A stretch of 64,000 nucleotides of DNA from Heloderma charlesbogerti (GCA_026122225.1 JANEZZ010000802.1:1041377-1105376); one strand, 5' to 3'. Positions 29,904 to 40,444 are shown, counted from the stretch's first letter. Made by a program: numbers and translations. The notes: a model not told the origin generated them from the letters alone.

Positions 29904-30586
29904 AGTCATGAACCTCCTCTGTGAGTGGCATAATTTTTTTTAAAAAAAATAAAAGCCGAGGAACAGTGGAAAACACTTGGCCACTTTGTAAGGTTAAGTA
30001 AAGTACAGAGCAACCCCCTTGAAAATGTCAATGAAATCCCCCCCCCTGGAAATCACTAGAAAACCAGCCCATGTTTTCACAGGGGGAGAATATTTTGGGG
30101 AAACTGGGGTGGAAATTTTGGCCCAGACTTAATTGAGATTAAAGTTGATGGGCATGTTCAGGGCAACTTCCTGCGTTTGCAATGTGAACTCCAGCTCACC
30201 CCCACCACATGTTTTCAAACTGCGTAAATACGTACGATGTCCTATCTCCCTTGAAGACTGACATTTTGGGATGAAAGATGCTATATATGCATTTATAAGA
30301 TAACAACCTGTTTGATCACAACACCCATTTAGAAAGGGCAATGTTGGTGGGAAAATGCAAACTACATTGTAATACGAGATATTGGAATGAATGAAAAGCA
30401 TTGTGCACGTTCAGGATACAATTCTACATCTCATGTTGAAACTAAAGATGCAACCTGCCTGCTTCTGCTGCCCTGAAAATATTTGAACACCGGAATCAGC
30501 TTGGACAAAGCTCCCACCCAGTGGAAGCTGGTGGCTCTGTTTTCAGTGTGGTTGTTTCAGGGTTTCTGTCAGAAACAGCTGGGAAA
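29904..30586. other. No recognised feature
   Basis: An A/T run at 29932-29950. Nothing else was recognised. Confidence 0.4.
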
Positions 30587-30659
30587 CTAAAGGAGCTATC
30601 TAAGGTGCTGAACTCATTTTGGGGGTGGGGTGTTTCAGCACCTTGGATAGCTCCTTTAG
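30587..30659. repeat. Hairpin-forming inverted repeat
   Basis: Arms 'ctaaaggagctatctaaggt' and 'accttggatagctcctttag' with one mismatch in the outer 20 and further pairing (gctgaa/ttcagc). The loop is ~22 bases. Confidence 0.85.
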
Positions 30660-30774
30660 GATTCTGGCTGGTTCTAACTAAAACCCAAAATGGAATCACA
30701 GTCCCACTGAAATCAGAGACACCAGCCTTCATTGCTGCCACCCTTGTATCTGGCAGTGATGGGGTTTGAAGTCC

Positions 30775-30925
30775 CATGATTCCTGGCTGCAAATGATCCT
30801 CTGGTCAGCCAAGGAGAGGCCTAGTGGGGTCTTCTAGGCTGTACTTGAGTACCTCATGATCCCCACCTGCAAGCAACACTCTGGTCAGCTGAGAAAGACT
30901 GATGGGGCCTCTCCTTGGCTTCATA
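30775..30925. repeat. Imperfect direct duplication (~75 bp units)
   Basis: 'catgattcctggctgcaaat ... ctctggtcagccaaggagag' is followed by 'catgatccccacctgcaagc ... ctctggtcagctgagaaaga', two diverged units in tandem. Confidence 0.55.
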
Positions 30926-30980
30926 ATAGTCTTCAGAAACATGTAGGAAGAAAGCCAGACTATAAAGCACATGGTCTTCA

Positions 30981-30988
30981 ATGTCTAT
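30981..30988. repeat. Left 8-bp target-site duplication
   Basis: ATGTCTAT, repeated perfectly at 31626-31633 on the other side of the hAT-like element. Eight bases is the target length of hAT transposases. Confidence 0.85.
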
Positions 30989-31625
30989 TAGGAATGTTAG
31001 AGAATTCCGCCACGGATCCCAGGGAGGCCGAATTCCAGTGAATTTGGCCCCCTGGAATCCGTGACAGAACAGAGCAACCCACCCCACCACCCCACGAAAG
31101 CCCTGCAAAATGGAGCCTACCTGGCTGCGGCTCTAGCAGCGGTGATGGCTCCGGTGGCGGATGAAGTGGCAGTGGCAGCGATGGCGGCAGCTCCGGCTGC
31201 TGCTGGGCTGTTGTGTCCGCAAATGGCAGCCGTCGTAGCAGCTGCCATTTGTGTCCCTATGCCAGCCCGTGATAGGCTATGCATATATTTACGTAGACTA
31301 TCACGGCTAAAGCAGGGACGCAAATGGCATCCCCTACACCATTTGCGTTCCTGCTTTAGCCGTGATAGGCTACATAAATATATATGTAGCGTATCACGGG
31401 CTGGCATAGGGATGCAAATGGCGTCCCCTATGCAGGACTCCATTTGCGTCCACAGCAGCCCAGCAGCGTCTGGACACCCTGCTGCGGGTTGGCCCGGATG
31501 GCGGCTCTGCGGACTGGCCGCAGAGCGGAGCTGGCTGGGCAGGATTCTGGGGGGGAGGAACAGATCACCTCCCCCCACCTGCAGACCCCAGTGGAGCCAG
31601 GTAAGCGGGGTTTCGTACACCCCTA
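30989..31625 (+). mobile_element. Palindrome-rich hAT-like non-autonomous element, copy 2 (complete)
   Basis: A 637-bp unit with ends TAGGAATGTTAGAGAATTCC and, reversed, TAGGGGTGTACGAAACCCCG, and a perfect 8-bp duplication. The middle holds two ~40-bp palindromes (about 31267-31306 and 31360-31399) of the same CCGTGATAGGCTACGTA type as copy 1. They flank a second palindrome made from 'gcagggacgcaaatgg' and 'ccatttgcgttcctgc'. Copies 1 and 2 share the ends, these modules and a G/C-rich right part ('tggctgggcaggattc'), but the number and spacing of palindromes differ (four versus two). No transposase frame is present; the 207- and 167-codon frames here run through palindromes on opposite strands and are not credible. 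Confidence 0.85.
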
Positions 31626-31639
31626 ATGTCTATATACTA

Positions 31640-32113
31640 ATGCCCAGAGTATGGGCAACAAACAGAACGAACTTGAACTCTTAATACAGGAGGGAAATTA
31701 TGACTTGATAGGTGTAACTGAGACTTGGTGGGATGACTCATGACTGGAATACAGCAATTGAAGGATATAACTTGTTCAAAAAGAACAGGAGGAACAGAAA
31801 GGGAGGTGGGGTTGCACTATACGTGAAAAATACATATCTCTGCACAGAAATACAGGAGGATGAGTTTGGTAGCCCCATTGAGAGCATCTGGATCAAAATA
31901 AATGGAGCAAAGAATAAAAGGAACATAGTGGTTGGATTCTACTGCCAGCCACCCAATCAAGGAGAAGACGAGGATGAAACTTTGGAAAAGCAAATTGCCA
32001 ATGTTTCAAGGAAGCATAATGTAGTAGTAATGGGGGACTTCAATTTCCCCAATATTTGTTGGGAGACAAATTTTGCAAAACATGGCCCCTCCAAAAGATT
32101 CTTGACTTGCTGA
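31640..32113 (+). pseudogene. CR1 ORF2 fragment: endonuclease domain
   Basis: The two phases together give NAQSMGNKQNELELL and LIGVTETWW, then, after a 2-base loss near 31737, DWNTAIEGYNLF, GGGVALYVKN, VVVMGDFNFPNICWE. These are parts of the exonuclease-endonuclease-phosphatase fold of CR1 ORF2: the TETWW strand holds the metal-binding glutamate and the GDFN motif is also present. The C-terminal SDH region has been lost by another frame change after 32113. This domain would nick the target DNA; here it is dead. Confidence 0.88.
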
Positions 32114-32168
32114 TAATTTCCTCCTAGAGAAAGTAGAGGAAGGAACTAGAGGATCGGCTATCCTTGAC

Positions 32169-33681
32169 TTGATCCTAACCAACAGAGATGACTTAGTGGA
32201 TCAAGTAGCGGTTACGGGAACTCTGGGGGAAAGTGGCCATGTTATACTTGAGTTCTTGGTTCTAAAGGAAGCAAAAGCTGAGTGTAGCCAAATGTGTACC
32301 CTGGATTTTAGGAAAGCCAATTTTAATAAACTCAGAAAAATGATCAGTAAGGTCCCATGGCAAGTGACTCTAACGAGAAAAGGAGTCCAAGATGGGCGGG
32401 TGTTTTTAAAAAAGGAAATTCTAAAGGCATAATTACAAACCATTCCAACAAGAAAAAAAGGCAGAAGACAACAGAAGAAGCTAATGTGGCTTCACAAAAA
32501 ACTTAGAGATGACCTGAAAACAAAAAAGGACATACAGGAAGTGGAAGGAAGGCCAAGCTACAACGGAAGAGTACAGGCAGGTAGCACAGAATTGCAGGGA
32601 TGGTGTCAGGAAGGCTAAAGCTGAGAACGAGCTGAGGTTAGCGAGGGATGCTAAAAGCAACAAAAAGGCTTTCTTCAGATACATGCATAGGAAAAGACAG
32701 AGGAAAGAAATGGTGGTTCAACTATTAAATAAGGATGGCAAAATGATAACAGATGACAAGGAAAAGGCAGAAGTGCTCAATTACTACATTGGCTCAGTCT
32801 TCTCCCAAGAGAGGGCTTATGAGCCCCCTGGCAAAGGCAAAGTACAGGCTGAAGAGGCAGGATTGCAGCTTGAGATCGATAGGCATATGGTCAAGGAACA
32901 CCTAATTATTTGGAATGAGTTCAAATCTCCAGGGCCAGATGAACTGCATACTAGAGTACTAAAGGAACTGGTAGAAGAACTCTCAGAGCCACTGTCTATT
33001 ATCTTGGAGCAATCATGGAGGATGGGTAAAGTGCCAGATGACTGGAGGAGGGCTAATGTTATCCCTATCTTCAAAAAAGGCAAAAAGGAGGAACCTGGGA
33101 ACTACAGACCAGTCAGTCTGACATCAATCCCTGGGAAAATTCTGGAGCAGATGATAAAGCAATCCATCCATAAGCACTTTGAAAACAATGCAGTGATTAC
33201 TCGAAGCCAACGTGGATTTGTCAAGAACAAATCCTGCCAGACGAATCTGATCTCATTTTTTGATCAAGTCACCTCCCTTGTGGACTGTGGGAATGCTGTA
33301 GACATAATATACCTTGACTTCAGCAAAGCTTTCGACAAAGTGCCCCATGATATCCTGATGTGGGCTAGATGAAACAACGATCCAGTGGATCCACAGTTGG
33401 CTACAGAATCGGACTCAAAGAGTGCTTATCAATGGGACCTTCTCAAACTGGGGAGAGGTAACAAGTGGGGTACCGCAGGGCTCAGTCATGGCCCAGTGAT
33501 CTTCAACATTTTTATTAATGACTTGGAGGAGAAGGTGCAGGGAATGCTGATCAAATTTGAAGATGACATGAAATTGGGTGGGATAGCTAATACCCTGGAA
33601 GACAGAAACAAAATTCAAAGTGATCTTGATATGCTGGAATGCTGGGCAGAAAACAACAGAATGACATTTCATAGGGATTAA
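32169..33681 (+). pseudogene. CR1 ORF2 fragment: linker and reverse transcriptase, damaged motif C
   Basis: 32169-32432 holds ILTNRDDLVDQV and TLDFRKANFNKLR (linker), then the frame shifts. 32683-33372 (229 codons) carries the fingers and motif A: WRRANVIPIFKKGKKEEPGN, NYRPVSLTSIPGKILE, then IIYLDFSKAFDKVPH with the first catalytic aspartate. After a break near 33370 the frame 33385-33681 continues with motif B (GTAGLSHGPVIFNIFIND, its QG changed to LS) and motif C as IKFEDDMKLGG. The A of F-A-D-D is replaced by E, and the next residue T by M. So the enzyme would be inactive even without the frameshifts. Confidence 0.9.
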
Positions 33682-33714
33682 TGCCAAGTTCTGCACCTAG
33701 GAAAAAGAAACCAA

Positions 33715-34269
33715 ATGCACAGTTACAAGCTGGTGAATAGTACTTGGCTCAACAACACTACAAGCGAGAAGAATCTTGGAACTGTTGTCGATCACAAGCT
33801 GAATATAAGCCAACAATGTGATGTGGCTGCAAAAAAGGCAAATGCTATTTTGGGCTGCATTAATAGAAGTATAGCTTCCAAATCCCATGAAGTACTAGTT
33901 CCCCTCTACTCAGCACTGGTTAGGCCTCATCTGGAGTACTGTGTCCAGTTCTGGGCACCACACTTTAAGAAGGATGCAGACAAGCTGGAGAGGGTTCAGA
34001 GGAGGGCAACAAAAATGATCAGGGGACTGGAAACAAAGCCCTATGAAGAGAGACTGAAAGAACTGGGCATGTTTAAGCTTGAGAGGAGAAGACTAAGGGG
34101 AGATAGGATAGTGCTCTTCAAGTATTTGAAAGGCTGTCACAGAGAGGAAGGCCAGGATCTCTTCTCGATCATGCCAGAGTGCAGGACACGGAATAATGGG
34201 CTCAAGTTACAGGAAGCCAGATTCCGGCTGAACATCAGGAAAAATTTCCTGACTGTTAGAGCAATATGA
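33715..34269 (+). pseudogene. CR1 ORF2 C-terminal fragment
   Basis: 184 open codons after a TAA at 33679-33681: [75 protein letters not shown]. It is aligned without gaps to the two halves of copy 1 (13.0-13.15 and 16.41-16.80 kb). This gives the uninterrupted reference that shows where BovB entered copy 1. Confidence 0.92.
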
Positions 34270-34441
34270 TAATGGAACCAATTACCTAGAGAGTTGGTGG
34301 GCTCTGCCACACTGGAGGCATTCAAGACAAAGCTGGACAGCCAGTCGGGGATGCTCTGACTTGGATTCCTGCACTGAGCAGGGGGTTGAACTCGACAGTC
34401 TTATAGGCCCCTTCCAACCCTACTATTCTATGATTCTATGG

Positions 34442-34697
34442 ATCACCAGCTATAAATGGGGGAGGTGGGGTATGAGTTTGAATTTGAGTTTGGATGAGTT
34501 TGGAAGTAGTGCCAAACCAGAATTTTGGACTCGTTTGATTTCACTTTTTAAAAAGTAGGTAAATGTTGAGAAATTGAGCCGAAAACTCACCTACCTCCCA
34601 GTATTTTATGTGGGCCAAGATACATTCATAATTTTTTCAACCCCTGGAGGGGGCTTACCTTATTACGTGGCAGAGCAGCACACATGTGTGTTCTTTC
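34442..34697. other. No recognised feature
   Basis: Short unassigned spacer. Confidence 0.4.
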
Positions 34698-35137
34698 TAG
34701 GGATGGATGAATCTCGGTTTCTCTCAGTTTCTCATTTTTCCAGTTTACCTCAGTTTATCTCAAACTTCAAGAATTTCTCTAGTCTTAGGTTTGGTTCATC
34801 CTGAATTTTGAGTTGTGGTTTTTTAAATCCACATGAAAATCTACAACGTTTTTGGGCACTTTTCTCCTAATATATGCATTTTGTATGCATTCTTTGCCTA
34901 GCACACACTTTTTGGCAAGCAATTTTCCTAATAAAATGCATTTTTGAATATTTTTCCCCCTAATATACACATTTTTTACACATTTTTTTATTTGAGAACT
35001 CCATTGCAATGTTCAGAGAAGTGCAAATACAGAGGATAACTGAGTTTCAGTTTGCATAGTGGCTCAAAGGTGTGAAATTAGGAAAATTCACATCAAAATT
35101 CACATTGCGATCTGAACCAATTTCTTCCCATTCCTTA
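34698..35137 (+). mobile_element. hAT-like element, TAGGGATGGATGAATC family, copy 2
   Basis: A 440-bp unit starting TAGGGATGGATGAATC and ending 'cccattcctta' (reversed TAAGGAATGGG). Flanks gttctttc (34690-34697) and gtttattc (35138-35145) match at 6 of 8. The T-rich centre holds diverged ~30-35-base repeats around 'ttttgtatgcattctttgcc'. No coding capacity is present. Confidence 0.72.
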
Positions 35138-35359
35138 GTTTATTCTGTAACAAACTGGGCCGCCACTTCTGGTGACTGAGCTCCAAATCAGTGTCCCTTT
35201 GTGCAGACATGTCACCTCCTCCCCAGTGCCTCAGAAATTATATTTCTTCAGGTCATAGCATCATTTTAGAGGCATTGCAGATATAACGTGGCATAATCAT
35301 AAAAGATTAAGGCAGCGTCCACTAGGCGGGTGGTGTGTGTGTCACCAAGTTGCCTTTTT

Positions 35360-35835
35360 TTAAAAAAGTCTTTTGTTTTCAAATAATTGCTATTTTATTG
35401 TTATATACATAATACATATGATATCATAATACCTAACACCAAATACATAATATCAAATGCTGCACACAGTGATCATATTCTAATATCAAAGATAGGCAAA
35501 AATTAAAAGCAGTATTGAGAATTTAAACACACACAGTTGTATACCAAAACTGACATTAAAACATCCCCATGATTCTTGAGCATTGTCGTTCCAATAAATG
35601 GTAAAAGATTCCACTTTTCTATAAATTGATCCTCTCTTAATCTCCCTTCTCTAACTCTTATCATGTTAGTCAATTTAACCATAGTGACCATATCCCAGAC
35701 CCTTAGGCATCAGTCATTAATGGAATGTGGGTTAACCTTCATCCAACTAAAACTGATGGCCATTTGGGCTGCTGCTAAGAGGTGTATCACCATTTCAATA
35801 TCCTCACAAGCAACAATGCTATATATATATTTGCC
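35360..35835 (-). mobile_element. L1 LINE ORF2 C-terminal scrap (minus strand)
   Basis: On the minus strand the reading frame near 35760-35600 gives AQMAISFSWMKVNPHSIND followed by VWDMVTMVKLTNMIRVRE and FIEKWNLLPF. This pattern (short hydrophobic-aromatic helix, 'MAKLT.'-like block, then '..F...W') is that of the far C-terminus of vertebrate L1 ORF2. It is the only L1 piece recognised in the window. 5' truncated and old. Confidence 0.55.
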
Positions 35836-35898
35836 TTAAAAACATCAAGTGAAGTATATATCAGAATCATTAGTTCAGTGATTTTGTACTTGAGGGTC

Positions 35899-36004
35899 AG
35901 TTTATTTATTTATTTATTTCTAGGTTTCTGAAAACACGCACGCACGCACACACACACACACACTTATATATACACACACACACACACACACACATACACA
36001 CACA
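35899..36004. repeat. (TTTA)n and compound (CA)n microsatellite
   Basis: TTTA repeats at 35901-35920 and CA repeats at about 35934-36004, interrupted by GCAC units and 'ttatatata'. Confidence 0.95.
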
Positions 36005-36414
36005 TTTCCCCCCAACATTTCTGTTTATGGTGGTTCTGCAGATTTGCTACCTCAAAAATGTAGGTCAGTTGTAGGTACCTCTCTTGGATCAGCCCCAGTT
36101 CAGTACATTGCAGAGCCCTGGTTTAATTCAGACACAGAGTAGTCTGTGCCAAAAGATACACACACATATCACCTTCCCTTGAGACCCATCGGTGCAGCTG
36201 TGCCAAGAACAAATGGGTGGATTATGGTCAAATTCTTTCCCCTTAAAAATGGTGTAAGGAACTAATTATAACTAATTCATTAAACTAAGTTTTAACCTTT
36301 TGATAGTTACTTTTTTGATGGGTTATCGGCACATTGTTTTCTAAGGGTGGATTCGGGTATTTAAGAAACTCATGGTAGCCATTTAAAAGCATACCATATG
36401 GGGTCTGAACTACA
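36005..36414. other. No recognised feature
   Basis: Unassigned A/T-rich sequence. Confidence 0.4.
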
Positions 36415-36417
36415 TTG

Positions 36418-36506
36418 CGAGATAATCATCTATATCTGGCTGGGGGATTATGGGAGTTGTAGTTCAATACATCTAGAGGACACCAGGTTGGGGAAGGCCT
36501 CTGACA
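36418..36506. mobile_element. Foldback MITE family E, right half
   Basis: 'ggattatgggagttgtagtt' through 'ccaggttggggaaggc' matches the right arm of family E. The left arm is not present. Confidence 0.6.
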
Positions 36507-36569
36507 AGCGACTGGGCAGTTAAGTTCAGTGTTACCACCCCTCCAGATGCTGTGTTGGCTATATCCTAG

Positions 36570-36695
36570 CCTTCCCTAACATGATGCCCTCCAGATGTTT
36601 TGGGTTACAACTCCCAGCATTCCTGACCACTGGCCATGCTGGCTGGGGCTGATGGGAGTTGAAGTCCAAAATATCTGGAGGGAAAGGCTGCTATA
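36570..36695. mobile_element. Foldback MITE family E copy
   Basis: Left 'tagccttccctaacatgatg', 'caactcccagcattcctgac'; right 'ctgatgggagttgaagtcca', 'tctggagggaaaggctgct'. Confidence 0.78.
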
Positions 36696-38488
36696 CCCTA
36701 TCAAAATGTAAACAGTGACTATGTGATTCAGAGATTAGACTAGAAAACCATATTTTGGCTACATTTGGTTGAAGTTCTGGACTCCCATATCCGGCTGTTG
36801 TGTCAAAGTTACAGTCCACACTGTGATCAGAGGCGACTCTATATGGGGGGCAAACAGGGCAGTGACCCCTGCCTGTGCCCCACCTAGACCCCCCCACAAC
36901 CAGGTACATTTGCTCCTCTGCTTCCAAATGCCACGCATAGTCTTCTCCTGAACTGCTCCAGCAATCTCAGTGGAACACTGAGCATCTCCCCTGTCCTCTG
37001 CCCCACCAGCCCCAATGGGCATCAGCCACCACTTACTGATATAAACGCTATTTTAGACTATTTGAAGTATCGCTTCATATCTTCTTAGCAAGTGCATAAG
37101 GTTTGCAGGTGGGTGATTGATTTATTTGTTTAAAAAGAAAGAAATATATATGTTGCTCAATAACTGGAAATGAGTTTGTCTATGCTCAAAAAATGTTATT
37201 TAAGGTTCCAACCATCTAGTTTATCCTTTGGGATCTGTACATCTGATTTCAAAGCCATGCTGATATGTCAGACTAAAGTATCAAATTAAAAATAACTGAT
37301 AATGTATTTTTAACACATTTAGACACAGCCCCTTCCCCCCTTTTCAGCAAATTTTCAGCAAAAATGCACTGACTGATCCCTATAACAATTCAGAAATATT
37401 ATTTATTAAAATAGGATACATGGAATTGGGACTTTGGTGATCTCTCCTACCTCTTGAAAGGCCAGCGATGTATCAGTGCTTGTCCTTCTGTTCAATCCCC
37501 CATGCCACCAAAGAGAAAAAGTAATGGGGAAATTGGACTTCTGTCACTAATCAAGTGTGACAAAAATTGCCGCTCAAAAGGGCTAATTACCTAATTGGCA
37601 CAGTAGTGATCCCTTGCCTCAGTGTGAAGAGAACCATAAATCAGGGCCGTGTTTTCCTTGTACCAAATTTAAGAGGGGTCTCTAACTAGGCCTCAAGAAC
37701 ACTGACACGCAATGCAACACATACACGCACACACAGAGAGAACACATAAAAGCGGCCATAAAACAGAAGAAGGGGCACAAAAGCCACAGGGAAGCCAAAC
37801 ACTTTAAAAGAAACAATAGCAAATTAGGTGTTAAGGATATAAAAGCCTGTTCCCTAACAATTTAATTGGGTAGCAGGTCTGTTACAGACATTAGGGTTTA
37901 GGGCCCCACGGTTCAGACCAGCTCTCAAGAGAGAAGGATTGATTATATATATCTATATATATATTTGAGCAGCTGATATTTTGTTGTATTAAACATGACA
38001 AGGTAATCAAATGCTAGAAGGCCTTTAAAAGGTGGGTTCTTCCCTCTTCACACACATATTCAATAACTGTTGAGCATGGAACTAGGAGTTGTCATTATCT
38101 TGGATTAATTAATCCAAAATAGGAGATTATTTTCTTGTGTCTGGACCTGAAAAAGATATGGCCAAAATTCCCCATTTTTGGTCTCAAAGATAACAACACT
38201 GAGTACATGAGTTCCAGCGGGAAACAATATTTATCACAGGCTGCCTGATCAAAACTGCAAACATAAAGAACAGTATGGAGTTCTGGGTGTCAGAAATAAG
38301 AGGCAACCATTACATGTTGTAGAATGCTGTGTTTTTAGAACGATGCATCATTCTTAATGATAGGACCTCCCTAAAAATGGCCAGAAAACAGGAAAGTTGT
38401 GCAGGGTGCTCCTCCTTTTTTTTTTTTTTGTCTTGGTGTACGGAATGAGTCTTAACAGGTGGATTTCTCTGTACAAATCTATAAGAAG
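36696..38488. other. Repeat-poor stretch, candidate conserved non-coding region
   Basis: No transposon family was recognised over ~1.8 kb, the longest such stretch in the window. The part 37500-38300 is A/T-rich with many TAATTA/AATTA-type motifs ('ggctaattacctaattggca') and an 18-bp perfect palindrome at 38100-38117. Clusters of homeodomain-type sites are a known feature of developmental enhancers, but this is a guess and no gene is visible. Confidence 0.3.
38100..38117. promoter_or_regulatory. 18-bp perfect palindrome, possible homeodomain site
   Basis: TTGGATTAATTAATCCAA is its own reverse complement. It contains back-to-back GGATTA/TAATCC (bicoid/Otx-type core) and TAATTA (Antp-type core). 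Function is inferred only. Confidence 0.3.
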
Positions 38489-38489
38489 A

Positions 38490-38912
38490 TACTTTAAGGG
38501 AGCAATCCTACAGCCGCTAGTTAGCGGCTAGACAGCCAAAGGATATGTGGTTTTCCAGGAACCGACCTTTCCCCCCATTCCGCGCCGCCTCACAGGCAGT
38601 GCGGATCACCCCGTGCTCCGTGCTCGGAAGAGGAGCATGAAGCGGTGAAAACGGAGTGTTCCGGGAGGCATTCTGGGCTGGGGAAGGCGGAACTGCTGGT
38701 ACGACACATCCTTTGTGTCGTCCGGCAGCCTCCTGCCCCGCTCTACCTTCCTGCAGCTAGCCAGCCAAAATCAGCTGTCTAGCCACAAATGCAGGGCAGG
38801 AGAAGCACGGAGGAAACGATCCCCTCTGTGGTTCTCCTGCCATGCATTGGATAGGCAGTGCCCTCCAAGTTCGGAGGTGGCCACCTATCCCCATAAGATT
38901 GTGCCCTAAGCC
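38490..38912. mobile_element. MITE family H (~410 bp), copy 1
   Basis: Ends 'aagggagcaatcctacagc' and 'aagattgtgccctaa' form an inverted pair (GGGNGCAATC). The body matches 50.27-50.67 kb block by block ('gctagacagcca', 'ggagtgttccgggag', 'gtgtcgtccggcagcct', 'ggataggcagtgccctcc'). The possible duplicated target is TAA, as in Harbinger-type elements, but this is uncertain. Confidence 0.65.
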
Positions 38913-38928
38913 ACAGTTATATGCATAC

Positions 38929-39945
38929 AGCTGGGGCTGGATCTACATTTACCACCTTTTTCTGCTTCCAATGAGGTTTCACTGCCCGCCTTTCACACTA
39001 CGCAGTACCTGCCTCGAATTGGAACCAGAATTTCCCATTTCCGTGCTCCCGCTTTCAATACCCTAATATCCCAGTATTTCCCCCAATCAGAGCACAATCA
39101 GAGAATGTGCTCTGATTCTCCGCCTTCGCTACCATATCCGATCGTAGTCCCCTCCCTCGCCTGTCCATATACTACGGTGTTTGTATTTCCCTCCTGTCCA
39201 ATCACAGCTCTCAACAGCCCCATTTGCATAGCTTCCTTAGCAGCCCCCATTTCCTCAGCAACAAGCAAAGGGCTCGGAAGCTAAGCGGGGTTGGCCCTGG
39301 TCAGTAGTTGGATGGGCAACTGCCTGGGAATCAGGCTTCCTTCACTGAGCAGGGGGTTGTTCTATCCCTTCAAATGAAATTAAGCTTTACCCCCTCCTAT
39401 CCCCCACTCCTGTTTTTTTTTTAATTAAGGCGTTATCCTCGCAGAATCGGGGCTTCTCCGCGATGTTTTTTCCCCCAAATTCAGGCATGAACTTCACAAC
39501 TTTGAATCTTTCAGCTTTCAGCTTCACAACCTGGAATCTTTGACGATCATGCCTGAATTAGAAAAAAAATGTCACGGAGAAGCCCCGATTCTGCGAGGAT
39601 AAGGCCTTAATTTAAAAAAAAAAAAACATGAGCGGGGGGATAGGAGGGGGTAAAACTTAGTCTCATTTGAAAACAACCCCCTGCTCAGTGCAGGAAGCCT
39701 GATTCCCAGGCAGTCGCCCATCCAACTACTGACTGGGGCCGACCCCACTTAGCATCCAAGATCAGACAAGCACGCGCAGGAAAACAGCACAGCGCTCGAG
39801 TGTGAACTGAGCTCGTGCATTTGATGAAGCACTGCAACGGGGAAAATGGGTGAGTGTGAATAATCATGTTTTAATGCGAGAGCATTTAACCTGACGGGAC
39901 ACCGAATTCAATGTGATGGCGGGCGCAATGTGGATCAGCCCTGGG
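38929..39945. mobile_element. Foldback element with TIRs and long inverted arms containing 5S-CR1 sequence
   Basis: Outer ends 'ggggctggatctacatt' and 'aatgtggatcagccct' form ~17-bp terminal inverted repeats. Inside, two ~220-bp arms (39271-39490 and 39547-39765) are reverse complements. Each contains a 5S rRNA-like part ('ctcggaagctaagcgggg', 'ggtcagtagttggatggg'), the 'cctgggaatcaggcttcct' junction and a CR1-like 'gagcagggggttg' block, followed by arm-specific sequence ending at 'caggcatga'. The ~56-bp loop holds a tandem duplication ('cttcacaactttgaatcttt' / 'cttcacaacctggaatcttt'). No transposase frame is present. Confidence 0.65.
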
Positions 39946-40010
39946 AGTAAGTTTCATTGAATTCAATGGGGTTTACTTCTGAGTAGACATGTATAGGATT
40001 GAACTACATA
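39946..40010. repeat. Half foldback unit (TTGAATTCAATGGGG type)
   Basis: 'gggagtaagtttcattgaat' to 'acatgtataggattgaac' is the short squamate palindrome type seen at 26.99 and 58.43 kb. Confidence 0.55.
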
Positions 40011-40306
40011 TTGACATGGGACTGGTATGTTACTGTATTTCTCAAAGTACTCCAGTAGCTTTGTTAAAAATACCTTTAATAAATATTAGATACATAAAAA
40101 ATAAGGGATGTGAGACATTCCTGTTTTAAACAGTTTCAAAATAGGTGATGCAAACTCTCAGTTGGTTCAGTATCTGTTGGTGTAAGAATATGGAATGGTG
40201 GTTTCAGGTACAGCAAACTCTTCATCTGGCAGAATGTTTTGTCTGTTTGGTATCTTTTAATTATTTGGAACCAACAGAGCATGACGCTTAGCTACTACCA
40301 AATTAA

Positions 40307-40441
40307 GGGTGCAATCCTATGCACATTTATACAGGAAAAAAACCCTATAGCTCCCAGCATGTCCCAGCCAGCCACACTGGCTGGGACATGCTGGGAGTTG
40401 TAGCACCTTTTTTCTGTAAACATACACAGGATTGTGCCTTT
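40307..40441. mobile_element. 135-bp palindromic MITE, copy 1
   Basis: The left half 'ggtgcaatcctatgcacatt', 'agctcccagcatgtccca' pairs with the right half 'tgggacatgctgggagttgt', 'acacaggattgtgcc'. It pairs along nearly its whole length. Ends share GGTGCAATCCTATG with the longer family H. Confidence 0.88.
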
Positions 40442-40444
40442 TAA

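Larger units (their letters stand above)
31626..34441 (+). mobile_element. CR1 LINE copy 2
   Basis: 2.8 kb from the endonuclease region ('atatactaatgcccagagta') to the octamer tail 'attctatgattctatg' (34423-34440). It is colinear with copy 1 and very similar over the last ~550 bp, so both come from one fairly young CR1 subfamily. The hAT-like element lies at its 5' edge, and the duplication ATGTCTAT appears to be CR1 or flanking sequence. Several frameshifts are visible. Confidence 0.94.

Noticed and set aside
31061..31684. 207-codon frame rich in alanine, and a 167-codon frame on the opposite strand
   Set aside because: Both run through the palindrome-rich element, whose symmetry keeps both strands open. 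There is no domain and no start or splice context.
39271..39300. Possible 5S rRNA genes at 11.1, 39.3, 39.75, 49.9 and 54.0 kb
   Set aside because: Each covers only part of 5S, is diverged, and most are joined to a CR1 tail. They are SINE-type units, not functional genes.
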